From: Catellatospora sp. KI3
GTDB taxonomy: Bacteria; Actinomycetota; Actinomycetes; Mycobacteriales; Micromonosporaceae
Reading direction: 5' to 3'
DNA length: 64,000 nt
Assembly (NCBI RefSeq): GCF_029948125.1
Contig: NZ_JASAMB010000026.1
Coordinates: 31,925-95,924, forward strand
Both the position numbers and the translations under genes were made by a program. Below, one piece after another: positions 42,534 through 50,547 of this stretch; the stretch's first letter is position 1; each line of letters opens with the position of its first letter. The notes beneath the pieces were generated by a model, which saw only the letters and a program-made list of their open reading frames with translations, ran no database searches and was not told the DNA's origin.

Positions 42534-44078
42534 TCAGCCGAGGTAGCAGCTGCCCAGGACGATCTGCTGAGTCACGATGCCGAACAGCCCGAGCACCTCC
42601 ACCCGGACGGCGTTCTGCACCAGGCGGCCACCGGGCCCGGTGGCGCTCTCGTTCAGGTGGACGACGGCGACACCGGGAATGCCGATCGTGGCCGGACCGG
42701 CGTTGATCGGCGCGCCGTTGATGCTGCCCACGACCTGCGAGGCGCGGGTGGTCCCGCTGCTGCCGCTGGTGCAGGTGCTGCTGACGGCGCTGAGCTGGAT
42801 CGCCCCGCCGAGCAGCCGGGCACCGTCGACCGAGGCGCGTGCCGTCGTGGTGCCGTCAGCGGCCACGCAGCTCGCGTTGAGCACGCCCGTGGTCAGCAGC
42901 GGGGCCAGGTTGACCGCCGCCTGGGTCCTGACCGCTCCGGGCGGGCAGACGGCCTCCGGCGTACGGGGGACGGTGACCAGGCCGGTGGCTTCCAGGGCGA
43001 AGGCGCCGGCGGGTCCGTAGACGACGACGGTACGGCAGTCGGTCACCTGACCGGCGCCGCCGCCGTCGGTGCCGGTGGCGCGTACGCAGATCTGGTGGCT
43101 GCCCAGGCCCAGGGTCGGGGTGTCGACGGTGTAGCTCACGCCCGCCGGGCCGCTCTGCGGCAGGTCGGGGGTGATGGCGGCGTCGCCGATGGGCGTGAAC
43201 GGCCCGCCGTCGACCCGCATCGCCAGCGTGTCGAGGCTGGACGCGATCACATCGGGCAGGATCGCGGGCAGCGAGCCGACGTCGGTCACCTGCACGCAGT
43301 GGCCGCCCGGGACGGTCGCGGCGGTGATCTGCTCCAGGCTGCCCTCGTTGTTCGGGCCGGGGTTGGTGCAGTCGGCGCCGTTGCCCACGGCGAAGGTGTA
43401 GATGTCGATGTTCTCCGGGATGCCCGCCAGCGGCACGTTGATGCTCCCGCCGCCCACGGCGAAGCCGTCGGACATGAACACCACGATCTTGCGGGCGCGC
43501 GACGACGCCTCGGCCACGGTACGGGTCTTGGCGATCGCGTCGGCGAAGTTCGTCTGCCCGCCGCCGACGTTCTTGTCCGTGAACGTGGCGACGCCGTTGA
43601 TGTAGGTCGACGACAGCACCTGCTCGATGTCGCGGACCCCGTCGCCGTCGCCGTCGGTGGACGGGCCGGTGAGCAGCTGGTCTCCGGCCGCGGGCCGCAC
43701 GTCCGCGGTGGCGGCGGTGACGCCGAAGGCGACCATGCCCACGTCGCCGATGGCGCCGGACTGGGCCTGGGCGTTGAGCGCCAGACCTGCGGCGATCTCG
43801 CACCGCAGGATGTTGCCGCAGCTGGGCGCACCCGGGTTGCCGGTGCTGCTGGAGGCGTCCAGTACGTAGATCAGCGAGGTGTTCGCCACGGGGACGCCGG
43901 TGCCGACCGAGGCGGTGCCGGTGACGGAGACCGGGCCGGGCGGCACGGCGGCGCCGTCCGCCGGGGTCGCGATGGCCACGGTGATGGCGGTGCCGCCGGG
44001 CAGGTTGGCGTCGGTGGCGAACGCCGGTGCGGCGACCAGTACGGAGGCCGCGACGAGCGCGATGAGCTTACGTTTCAC
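42534..44078 (-). CDS. Secreted VWA-domain protein with C-terminal choice-of-anchor-like domain
   Basis: A 514-residue protein. The signal peptide MKRKLIALVAASVLVAAPAFA is clear. After a PKD-like stretch (ATPADGAAVPPGPVSVTG), residues about 68-270 form a von Willebrand factor A domain with the metal-site motif DASSS and FMSDGFAVGGG. The last about 160 residues resemble choice-of-anchor domains of secreted actinobacterial proteins (VNLAPLLTTGVLNASCVAAD, then a Gly/Ala-rich beta stretch ending IVLGSCYLG). It probably mediates metal-dependent adhesion or binding outside the cell. No partner gene is adjacent. Confidence 0.82.
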   Translation of the reverse strand: MKRKLIALVAASVLVAAPAFATDANLPGGTAITVAIATPADGAAVPPGPVSVTGTASVGTGVPVANTSLIYVLDASSSTGNPGAPSCGNILRCEIAAGLALNAQAQSGAIGDVGMVAFGVTAATADVRPAAGDQLLTGPSTDGDGDGVRDIEQVLSSTYINGVATFTDKNVGGGQTNFADAIAKTRTVAEASSRARKIVVFMSDGFAVGGGSINVPLAGIPENIDIYTFAVGNGADCTNPGPNNEGSLEQITAATVPGGHCVQVTDVGSLPAILPDVIASSLDTLAMRVDGGPFTPIGDAAITPDLPQSGPAGVSYTVDTPTLGLGSHQICVRATGTDGGGAGQVTDCRTVVVYGPAGAFALEATGLVTVPRTPEAVCPPGAVRTQAAVNLAPLLTTGVLNASCVAADGTTTARASVDGARLLGGAIQLSAVSSTCTSGSSGTTRASQVVGSINGAPINAGPATIGIPGVAVVHLNESATGPGGRLVQNAVRVEVLGLFGIVTQQIVLGSCYLG

Positions 44079-44289
44079 AGCACACCTCTACGTATCGGAA
44101 TTAATACGAATGTCGATGCTATGGACCGTGGCTCCGTACCGAAGTGGCGCAGATCAGACACCGTCGACCCGGGTTGATCTGCTATGGCTGAGCGTGGGCG
44201 GCACCCGACCGTCCAGGTCGGACGTAACTCCTTCGGGGGAGGCGCCGCGCTCGAACGGGTGACCGGTCCGGCGCCTCCCCGCCGCGCCG
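44079..44289. other. Intergenic region between VWA and M23 genes
   Basis: 211 bp, relatively AT-rich near 44097-44110 (GGAATTAATACGAATGTC on the plus strand), which is the likely promoter area of the VWA gene. An imperfect hairpin with 12-bp arms 44236-44247 and 44269-44280 (loop 21 nt) may end the M23 transcript that stops at 44290. Confidence 0.4.
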
Positions 44290-45288
44290 TCAGCCGCTGA
44301 CGGCGATGTCGCCGACCTGGCCGCCGCCGGCCATGGTCAGCCAGCCGCCGTAGATGCCGTCCTTGGCGTAGAACGTGCCGTCCTGGATCCAGCCGATCCA
44401 GTTCCCGCTCAGTTCGACCCGGGTGGCCCCGCCCGCGTTCATCGCCCGCCAGGGGGAGTATGCGCCGTCCTTGGCGTACAGGACTCCGGCGGTGTTGACG
44501 AAGGCGAAGCGGTCGCCGCTGACGGCGATGTCGCGGACCTGGCCGCCGCCGGCCATGGTCAGCCAGCCCCCGTTGACGCCCTGCTTGGCGTAGAACGTGC
44601 CGCTCTGGAGCATGCCGATCCAGTCGCCGCTCAGCACCGCCTTGGTGGCCCCGCCGGAGTTGACCGGCTGCCAGGCGGCGTAGGCGCCGTCCTTGACGTG
44701 CAGCACCCCCGCGGTGTTCACGAAGGCGAAGCGCTGGGTGACGGCGCCGACGACCGGCAGGTCGGCGAAGGCCAGGTTGATCGGCGCCCCCTTGCCGACC
44801 GCGCCGCCGCAGCTGTAGGCGGGGGTCAGGTTGTACAGGGAGTCGTTGCGCCAGATCTCGAAGTGCAGGTGCGGACCGGTCGAGTTGCCGGTGCTGCCGA
44901 CGTAGCCGAGCAGCTGGCCCTGGCGCACCGCCTGCCCGGCGGCGACCGCGGGCGCCTGGACCATGTGCAGGTACCGGGTGACGTAGCCACCCGCATGCGA
45001 CACGGCCACGGTGTTGCCGCCGCCGGAGGTCCAGCCCGCGAAGGTGACCGTGCCCGGGTAGGCCGCGCCGATGGCCCGGCCGGAGTCGCCGGCGATGTCC
45101 ACGCCGTAATGGTCGCTGTCGGTGCTGCCGCAGCGGTTGGACAGCACACCGGTCACCGTGCCGTCGACCGGCTGGATCATGGCTCCGGTCGCCGCCGCCG
45201 CCGGCCGCGCCGGGAGCAGCAGTCCGCTCGCGACGATCACAGCCGCGAGCGCCCAGCGTGCCGCTGTCGCCGTCTTCCGATTGTCCAC
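44290..45288 (-). CDS. Secreted M23 (LytM) peptidase with propeller-like repeats
   Basis: A 332-residue protein. The GTG start has an ideal AGGAGG five bases upstream. A signal peptide ends near PARPAAAA. The M23 domain is complete: HYGVDIAG (HxGxD), YLHMVQAP, and GPHLHFEIW (HxH). After about residue 195, two and a half repeats begin RFAFVNTAGVLHVKDGAYAAW, each about 70 residues with GGATKAVLSGDWIG and LTMAGGGQVRDIAV phrases; these look like beta-propeller or cell-wall-binding blades. It cleaves peptidoglycan cross-bridges. Confidence 0.92.
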   Translation of the reverse strand: MDNRKTATAARWALAAVIVASGLLLPARPAAAATGAMIQPVDGTVTGVLSNRCGSTDSDHYGVDIAGDSGRAIGAAYPGTVTFAGWTSGGGNTVAVSHAGGYVTRYLHMVQAPAVAAGQAVRQGQLLGYVGSTGNSTGPHLHFEIWRNDSLYNLTPAYSCGGAVGKGAPINLAFADLPVVGAVTQRFAFVNTAGVLHVKDGAYAAWQPVNSGGATKAVLSGDWIGMLQSGTFYAKQGVNGGWLTMAGGGQVRDIAVSGDRFAFVNTAGVLYAKDGAYSPWRAMNAGGATRVELSGNWIGWIQDGTFYAKDGIYGGWLTMAGGGQVGDIAVSG

Positions 45289-45391
45289 TATGGCCTCCTG
45301 GTCCGCCGCGCTTGTGGGCGCGCGGACGGTACCAGGAAACATGTACACGGCTCGTATAGTGGCGCACATCGGCGGCCGGCGCGGACCTCGG

Positions 45392-45532
45392 CTAGCGCGT
45401 CCCCGTGCCGCCGCAGTCGCGGCAGGTCACCGGCCGCCCGCCGCGCCTGCGGCCCTTCTCGTCATGGTCGTCGACGTAGACCTGTCCGGTGCCACCGCAT
45501 GGTCCGCAGGGCCGCCGAGCGTCGTGGTTCAT
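45392..45532 (-). CDS. 46-residue CxxCxGxG zinc-binding protein of the RiPP operon
   Basis: Last gene of the five-gene operon; its ATG overlaps the methyltransferase stop (ATGA) and AAGGAG precedes it. The 46 residues hold two DnaJ-type half-fingers, CGPCGGTG and CRDCGGTG, separated by a charged stretch (DDHDEKGRRRGGRP), so one zinc ion is likely bound by four Cys. Such small proteins are widespread in actinobacteria; a role in holding a peptide or enzyme is a guess. Too short for most gene finders. Confidence 0.75.
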   Translation of the reverse strand: MNHDARRPCGPCGGTGQVYVDDHDEKGRRRGGRPVTCRDCGGTGTR

Positions 45533-46251
45533 GTGCCGTCTCCTTTCGCCGCGCCCGGACGACCGCCGGCCGGGCGGAGTATCGCGAGGTACATGTCCTG
45601 GTCGCCGGTTGTGGCGCAGCCTTCGACCAGGGTGGTGTGGCAGGGCCGCAACCCTGCGGACCGGAACAGGTCCACCAGGTCTGCGGGCCGGGCGTAGTGG
45701 CATTCGGCGATACCCCCGCTCTCCAGGCAGCGGGTGCGCGGGTCGAATCGCGAGCCGGAGGGGATGCGGCGGGGCTCCCCGCACATGGTCATCACCACCA
45801 TCGCGCCGTCGGGTGCCAGCGCCGACCGGGCCAGCCGCACGGCCCGCAGGCGCTCGGCCGCCCCTGTCACGTAGTGCAGCGCCAGGCTGTCCACCACCAG
45901 GGCGAACCGTCCGGCGAGCGCCGGCATCGGGGTGGTGATGTCGTGCACGTGAAAGGTCGCCTCAGCGCCGCTGGCGCGGGCGCGGCGGCGGGCGTGCGCG
46001 ACCGCCACCGCGGAGATGTCCAGCCCCGTCACGCGGTACCCGCGCTCGGTCAGCGGGAAAGTGATCGTTCCGGTGCCGCAGCCCAGCTCCAGGAGGTCTC
46101 CGCGGGTGATGCCGGTCCTCGGCAGCAGCTCGTCGAGGATGCCGAGAACCTCCCGGGCCGTGGGCTCGTCGCTCCAGTCCATCCGGGCGGCGGCGAACCT
46201 GGCGAGGTAGCGGGAGTCGAACCGCCGGGCGGAGACGCTCGGGGAGGTCAC
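45529..46251 (-). CDS. Class I SAM-dependent methyltransferase of the RiPP operon
   Basis: A 240-residue protein. The GTG start overlaps the glycosyltransferase stop (GTGA). SAM-binding motif I reads LLELGCGTGTITFPL, motif II YRVTGLDIS, then VDSLALHYVTG and PDGAMVVMTMCGEPRRI. The C-terminal part carries Cys residues (RCLESGGIAECHYA, GCATTGDQDMY). The presumed substrate is the modified peptide or its sugar (inference from operon). Confidence 0.85.
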   Translation of the reverse strand: MTSPSVSARRFDSRYLARFAAARMDWSDEPTAREVLGILDELLPRTGITRGDLLELGCGTGTITFPLTERGYRVTGLDISAVAVAHARRRARASGAEATFHVHDITTPMPALAGRFALVVDSLALHYVTGAAERLRAVRLARSALAPDGAMVVMTMCGEPRRIPSGSRFDPRTRCLESGGIAECHYARPADLVDLFRSAGLRPCHTTLVEGCATTGDQDMYLAILRPAGGRPGAAKGDGT

Positions 46252-47084
46252 GCCGCCCCTCCGGGGTCGCCGACGGCGATTCGCCACAGCCGCGGGCAGT
46301 CCGGGTGCTCGATCGGTTCCGGCCATCGCCCGGGCACCGGTGGGCAGGGCCTGAGGGCGGGGTTGCGCCACCTGGCGGCCTCAGGGCTCGTCGTCGTGGC
46401 CCGATCGTCCCAGCCGAGGTGCTCGGACAGGGAATGCGGCGGCCGCAGGCACAGGGCCCCGTGCAGCAGGTGGTGGTACCACCAGCCGACCGCCCACAGA
46501 TTGCGCGGACCGGCCTCGGCGGCCATCTTCGGCATGTCGCTGCCGTACCGTTCGAGGTCGATGCCGCTGGCCGCGCAGTCCCGCATGATCTCCGCGGCCG
46601 GCCGGTCGGCTCCGGTCCAGGCCCGCCGCCACGTTCCCCACACCCAGCACTCGCCCTTGCCGTCGAAGTACGGCGCGGCGACGCGGGGGGTGATCATCGG
46701 GTGGGTCCACCCGGTGACGCTGAAGACCCGCTCGTCGTCGGCGTAGTGGCGCAGCGCCGCGCTGAGATACGCGTACGTGCCCGGCTGGCAGACCAGGTCG
46801 TCCTCGAGGAAGATCGCGGATTCGTGACCGCTGAGGACCTGACTGACACCCGCCCGGACCGACTTCCCCAGGCCCAGGTTGCGCTCGCGCTCGACGACCT
46901 CCACCGGGCACCAGTCCACCCCGCGCAGGACCTGCCGTACCGCTCGTACACCCGCCGCGTCCCGGTGGTCCCGCGGCCCGTCGCTGAACGCGATGAGCCG
47001 CGGGATCCGCTCGGCGCGCAGCGCCAGCAGGGTCTGCGACAGCAGGTCGGGCCGCCGGAAGGCGAAGACGACGACGGGGATCAT
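46248..47084 (-). CDS. GT2-like glycosyltransferase of the RiPP operon
   Basis: A 278-residue protein starting at an ATG that overlaps the radical SAM stop (ATGA). The N-terminus MIPVVVFAFRRPDLLSQTLL and the metal-binding EDDLVCQPG (DxD-like) are typical of GT2 or galactosyltransferase-like folds. WGTWRRAWTGADRP, about 85 residues later, lies near the expected acceptor site. No transmembrane anchor. It probably transfers a sugar to the peptide made by the operon (inference). Confidence 0.8.
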   Translation of the reverse strand: MIPVVVFAFRRPDLLSQTLLALRAERIPRLIAFSDGPRDHRDAAGVRAVRQVLRGVDWCPVEVVERERNLGLGKSVRAGVSQVLSGHESAIFLEDDLVCQPGTYAYLSAALRHYADDERVFSVTGWTHPMITPRVAAPYFDGKGECWVWGTWRRAWTGADRPAAEIMRDCAASGIDLERYGSDMPKMAAEAGPRNLWAVGWWYHHLLHGALCLRPPHSLSEHLGWDDRATTTSPEAARWRNPALRPCPPVPGRWPEPIEHPDCPRLWRIAVGDPGGAA

Positions 47085-48220
47085 GCGCCCGGTCCCAGGC
47101 CGGTCCGCCGCTCCAGGTGGCGCAGCAGCACGTCCACAGTGGCCTTCTTGTGCACCTGGCAGGTACGGGTCTCGGCGACGTCGAAGCGCCCGTGCTCGAA
47201 GAACTTGTTGGACGGCGACCCGCCGCCGCAGAACCTCCAGTACTGGCAGGTCTGCCGGCACAGCTGCACGCCGGTGGCGATCTCGTCGCTGACCCGCTGG
47301 AACACCGGGTTGGACAGCATCTCGTCGATCCGGTCGACGAGCACGTTGCCCATCGTGATGCCCGAGGTGACCAGCTCAGGGCAGAAGGTCGTCACATCTC
47401 CCCGGCGGTCGATGTTGATGATCCGCATCGGCATGTTGGTGTTGTTGACCGGCTCCTCGCCGCCGAAGGCCAGGGCGGCCAGATTCGTCCAGATCTCACG
47501 GATCTTCACCGCGCCGTGATGGTGGGCGGCCCGGTCCAGCAGCCGCTCCAGGAACCTCTCGTAGCGCTGCGTCGAGGCCTGCGGTCCGAACGACGAGGTG
47601 GTGTTGCCGCCCTCGACCTCGTCGATGTTGAAACCGATGTCGTCGATGCCCGCCTCGACGAAGAAGTCGTAGTACTGCTCGGGGTAGTCCATCGTGAAGT
47701 CGGTCAGCACCGAGATCGCACCGAACCCGATGCCCGCCTGCTGCAGCAGGCGGACACCGCGCATGACGTCGGCGTGCGTACCCCGGCCCTTGCGGTCGAC
47801 CCGCACCCTGTCGTGGATGAAGGCCGGTCCGTCGATGCTGACCCCGACCTTGACCCGGTGCCGCCGGATGAGCTCCACCCACGCCTCGTTCACCAGGGTC
47901 GCGTTGGTCTGGAAGCCGTGGCTGATGCTGCGTCCGTGCTGCTGGGCAACCTCGGCGGCGGTCGCGAAGGCCTCCTCGTAGAAGCGGGGCGGGACCGACA
48001 GCGGCTCGCCGAGGTGCCAGAGGAACACCACCGGATCCTGGACTAGCTCACTGGACAGCACGCGCTCGAAAGCCGCCCGCTGCACCTGCGGAGACATCCG
48101 GTTACTGCTGCCCCGCTCGGTGAGGTAGCAGTAGGAGCAGTCGATGTTGCAGAACGTCGTGGGTTGCAGGACTACCAGGGTCCGGTAACGAAGGCGCTGC
48201 GGCCCGGACTGCTCAGCCAT
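47081..48220 (-). CDS. Radical SAM/SPASM peptide maturase, GrrM/OscB-like (cyclophane-forming)
   Basis: A 379-residue enzyme. The N-terminus YRTLVVLQPTTFCNIDCSYC is the GrrM/OscB pattern, with the radical SAM CxxxCxxC cluster at Cys24, Cys28 and Cys31. The C-terminal SPASM region carries FCPE, LCRQTCQYWRFCGGG and RTCQVHKK, enough Cys for auxiliary iron-sulfur clusters. Known relatives join an aromatic side chain to a residue two positions later, making three-residue cyclophanes in ribosomal peptides. It starts 33 nt after the 60-residue precursor gene, whose C-terminus is full of such tripeptides. Confidence 0.92.
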   Translation of the reverse strand: MAEQSGPQRLRYRTLVVLQPTTFCNIDCSYCYLTERGSSNRMSPQVQRAAFERVLSSELVQDPVVFLWHLGEPLSVPPRFYEEAFATAAEVAQQHGRSISHGFQTNATLVNEAWVELIRRHRVKVGVSIDGPAFIHDRVRVDRKGRGTHADVMRGVRLLQQAGIGFGAISVLTDFTMDYPEQYYDFFVEAGIDDIGFNIDEVEGGNTTSSFGPQASTQRYERFLERLLDRAAHHHGAVKIREIWTNLAALAFGGEEPVNNTNMPMRIINIDRRGDVTTFCPELVTSGITMGNVLVDRIDEMLSNPVFQRVSDEIATGVQLCRQTCQYWRFCGGGSPSNKFFEHGRFDVAETRTCQVHKKATVDVLLRHLERRTGLGPGA

Positions 48221-48253
48221 CTGTCTCCTCAGCCTTCTGCCGTCAGGCGCCGG

Positions 48254-48436
48254 TCACCAGGACTGGGGCCACTGGTTGAACTGCGACCAGTCCGAGAAGT
48301 CGGCCGCGACCGACTCCCCGGCCTCGGCCACGTCACGCGGCAGGAACTCGGTGATGAGCCCGCGCCCGGCGGGCCCTTCGATCAGCGCCGTACGGAGTCT
48401 GCCGACCCGCTCGGGCGTGGCTGTCGCGACTGACAT
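48254..48436 (-). CDS. RiPP precursor peptide with four aromatic-X-X tripeptides
   Basis: A 60-residue peptide. ATG at 48436 has GGAGG five bases upstream; an ATG four codons earlier is possible. Residues 1-45 form a leader (MSVATATPERVGRLRTALIE, then GPAGRGLITEFLPRDVAEAG). The C-terminal core reads F47-S-D, W50-S-Q, F53-N-Q, W56-P-Q, S, W60: four back-to-back aromatic-X-(D/Q) units and a final Trp. This matches the substrates of cyclophane-forming radical SAM enzymes, one of which is encoded 33 nt downstream. No Cys is present, so lanthionine-type chemistry is excluded. Confidence 0.85.
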   Translation of the reverse strand: MSVATATPERVGRLRTALIEGPAGRGLITEFLPRDVAEAGESVAADFSDWSQFNQWPQSW

Positions 48437-48804
48437 GTGCTCCTCCATCCTCTGGACGGCTGACTCCCAGCCGTCGCTGTCGTTGCCCGCTCCGGCATCC
48501 CGCCACTCGGTCGGCCTGGCCGGCCGCAGTAGACTGCACGGCACACCCTTTGCTGGAGAGGTGACAGGCGTATGGCGCCGAACCACGGTGTTCCGCGGTC
48601 AAGGCCACAGCTCCCGGAGGGCGCTGCCCCCGCGCTCGGCTCCCCGGGCCCCGTCACGCGAGCAGTCCACCAGGACGCACCCGGTTCGCCGGCCGGTGGC
48701 GAACCGCAGCGAAGGTTTTCCGCACCGGACCGTCGCGAGCTCCGCTTTCGACGGCGGGCCGCCCGTCGCGCGGCGAAACCCGGCGAACACGTGCCGGCGG
48801 GGCG
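48437..48804. other. Divergent regulatory region between RiPP operon and STAND genes
   Basis: 368 bp holding promoters for the precursor (minus) and the HTH-NB-ARC-macro gene (plus). TAGACT at 48530-48535 is a possible plus-strand -10 box; no firm -35 partner was seen. An open frame at 48572-48808 overlaps the next start by four bases, but its third-codon positions are clearly less G/C-biased than real genes here, so it is not called. Confidence 0.45.
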
Positions 48805-50547
48805 ATGAGCCGAACCCGGCGCGGTGACGCCGACCTGCCCCCTGGACCGGCCAGGGAACTGGTCGCGCTGTACCAGTCGCTCCGCGGCCGCAGGCCGCTG
48901 AGCATCGGCCAGATCGCGCTCCGGAGCGAGCTGGCGCCGGGGCACGTCAGCGAGGTGCTGCGCGGATGGAAGGCACCCAGCCCGAACGCCGCCGAACTGA
49001 TCGCGCGGGCGCTGGGGGCCGACCCGGCGACCATGCTCAAGGCCCGCAGCCTGGCCGAAGCCCTCAGTGAACTCAACCGGCACCTGCGCGCCAAGGGCCG
49101 CGGCGGGTCGCCGGGCGGGCGGCTGGACGTCCCGCCACCCCCGAGCCACTTCTCTAGCCGGGCGGCCGAAGCCGACCGGATCGTGGCCGCGATCGACGCC
49201 TCGGCGGACCCGCACCGGGCGGTCGTCATCCAGCTCTACGGGCAGGCGGGGGCGGGCAAGACGGCACTGGCGTGCCACGTCGCGCACCGCATCCACGCCA
49301 GGTACCCCGACGGCTGCCTGTTCGTCGACGTCGGTGCCATGGACGACACGTCACAGGTCTACGCACGGCTGCTGACGCGGCTCGGTGTGGACGCGGGCTC
49401 GATTCCCGCGGACCCGGCCGAGGCTCGCGCGCTCTACCTGTCCACCGTCCGCAGGCGGTCGGTTCTCGTCGTCGTCGACGACGTCGCCAGCGCGGAGCAG
49501 GTCACCGCGCTGGTGCCCGCTTCACCGACGTGCGCGGTCATCGCCACGAGCAGGCAGCACCTCGACGCCCTCGACGACTGCTGCGCGATCCACCTCGGCG
49601 CGCTGACCCAGGCCGAGTCGGTGGCCCTGCTGGCGGCGATGACACAGCAGGCCGGTGCGATCCCCGGCCCGGATCTCTCCCGTCTCGCCGCGGCGTGCGG
49701 CGGCATCCCCGGGGCGCTGCGCATGGTCGCCGCCGAGCTGCGCAAGTCCGGACAGGACCGCGCCGATCCGCCCGCCCCGCCGCCGGCCGGGCCGCACCGC
49801 GGCAGGTCCGGCAGCAGCACCCCGCCGACCCTCGCGCGCTCCGGTCGGGAGGCCGGCCCCCGCGGCCCCATCACCGACAGCTCCCGATACGAGTACCGGC
49901 TGAGGACCACCGCCTCGGGCGGCTGGCGGGTCGTGGGCATCGTCACCGGCGACATCCGGCGGATCCGCAACATCGACATCTGGGTCAACCCGGAGAACAC
50001 CGACATGCGGATGGCGCGGTTCGAGGAGTACACGATCTCGGCGATCGTCCGTTACGAGGGCGCCCGCAGGGACGCCGCCGGGCGGGTCGTGGAGGACATC
50101 ATCGCCGAGGACCTCTCCCACCGGGTCGCGGGCGACGTGCCCGTCGCGGCCGGCACCGCGGTAAGCACGGGATCCGGGCAGCTCGCGGAGTCGCACAACG
50201 TAAGCGCCATCATCCACGTCGCCGCGGTCCAGGGCGAACCCGGCGCCGGATACCGGCAGGTCCGCGAGGTGGGGCGGTGCGTGACCAGTGCGCTCGCCGA
50301 GGTGGAGCGGGTCGCCGACGACCGGCGCCCGGTGAGCGTCCTGTTTCCCATGCTCGGCACCGGCCAGGGCGGCGGCGACGTCGACCGGACCGCGGCCGTG
50401 CTGGTCGGCGCGGCCACCGACTACCTGACCGAGGCCGCCGCGACGCGGGTGTCCGCGGTGTGGTTCCTCGCCCACACCTACGACGAACTCGCGGCGTTCC
50501 GCGACGTCATCGGGGGCGATCCGCGGTTCACGGCCGAGGCGACCTGA
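48805..50547 (+). CDS. HTH-NB-ARC-macro-domain fusion (STAND NTPase with ADP-ribose-binding domain)
   Basis: A 580-residue protein. Residues about 30-60 form a Xre-type helix-turn-helix (LSIGQIALRSELAPGHVSEVLRGW). Residues about 115-315 form an NB-ARC/STAND ATPase: Walker A GQAGAGKTAL (146-155), Walker B LVVVDDV (221-227), GIPGALRM in the sensor region. After a Pro/Arg-rich linker, residues about 375-565 look like a macro domain: GIVTGDIRRIRNIDIWVNPEN (383-398), STGSGQLAESHNVSAIIHV, LFPMLGTGQGG (513-523). Macro domains bind or remove ADP-ribose derivatives. Divergent from the RiPP operon and coupled to the WD40 gene. Likely a regulated conflict, immunity or signalling switch (inference). Confidence 0.85.
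   Translation: MSRTRRGDADLPPGPARELVALYQSLRGRRPLSIGQIALRSELAPGHVSEVLRGWKAPSPNAAELIARALGADPATMLKARSLAEALSELNRHLRAKGRGGSPGGRLDVPPPPSHFSSRAAEADRIVAAIDASADPHRAVVIQLYGQAGAGKTALACHVAHRIHARYPDGCLFVDVGAMDDTSQVYARLLTRLGVDAGSIPADPAEARALYLSTVRRRSVLVVVDDVASAEQVTALVPASPTCAVIATSRQHLDALDDCCAIHLGALTQAESVALLAAMTQQAGAIPGPDLSRLAAACGGIPGALRMVAAELRKSGQDRADPPAPPPAGPHRGRSGSSTPPTLARSGREAGPRGPITDSSRYEYRLRTTASGGWRVVGIVTGDIRRIRNIDIWVNPENTDMRMARFEEYTISAIVRYEGARRDAAGRVVEDIIAEDLSHRVAGDVPVAAGTAVSTGSGQLAESHNVSAIIHVAAVQGEPGAGYRQVREVGRCVTSALAEVERVADDRRPVSVLFPMLGTGQGGGDVDRTAAVLVGAATDYLTEAAATRVSAVWFLAHTYDELAAFRDVIGGDPRFTAEAT

Noticed and set aside
48572..48808. 78-codon open frame overlapping the HTH-NB-ARC-macro start by four bases
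   Set aside because: Its third-codon G/C is much lower than that of genes here and it lacks a well-spaced ribosome site; the product is a low-complexity Pro/Arg/Ala string.
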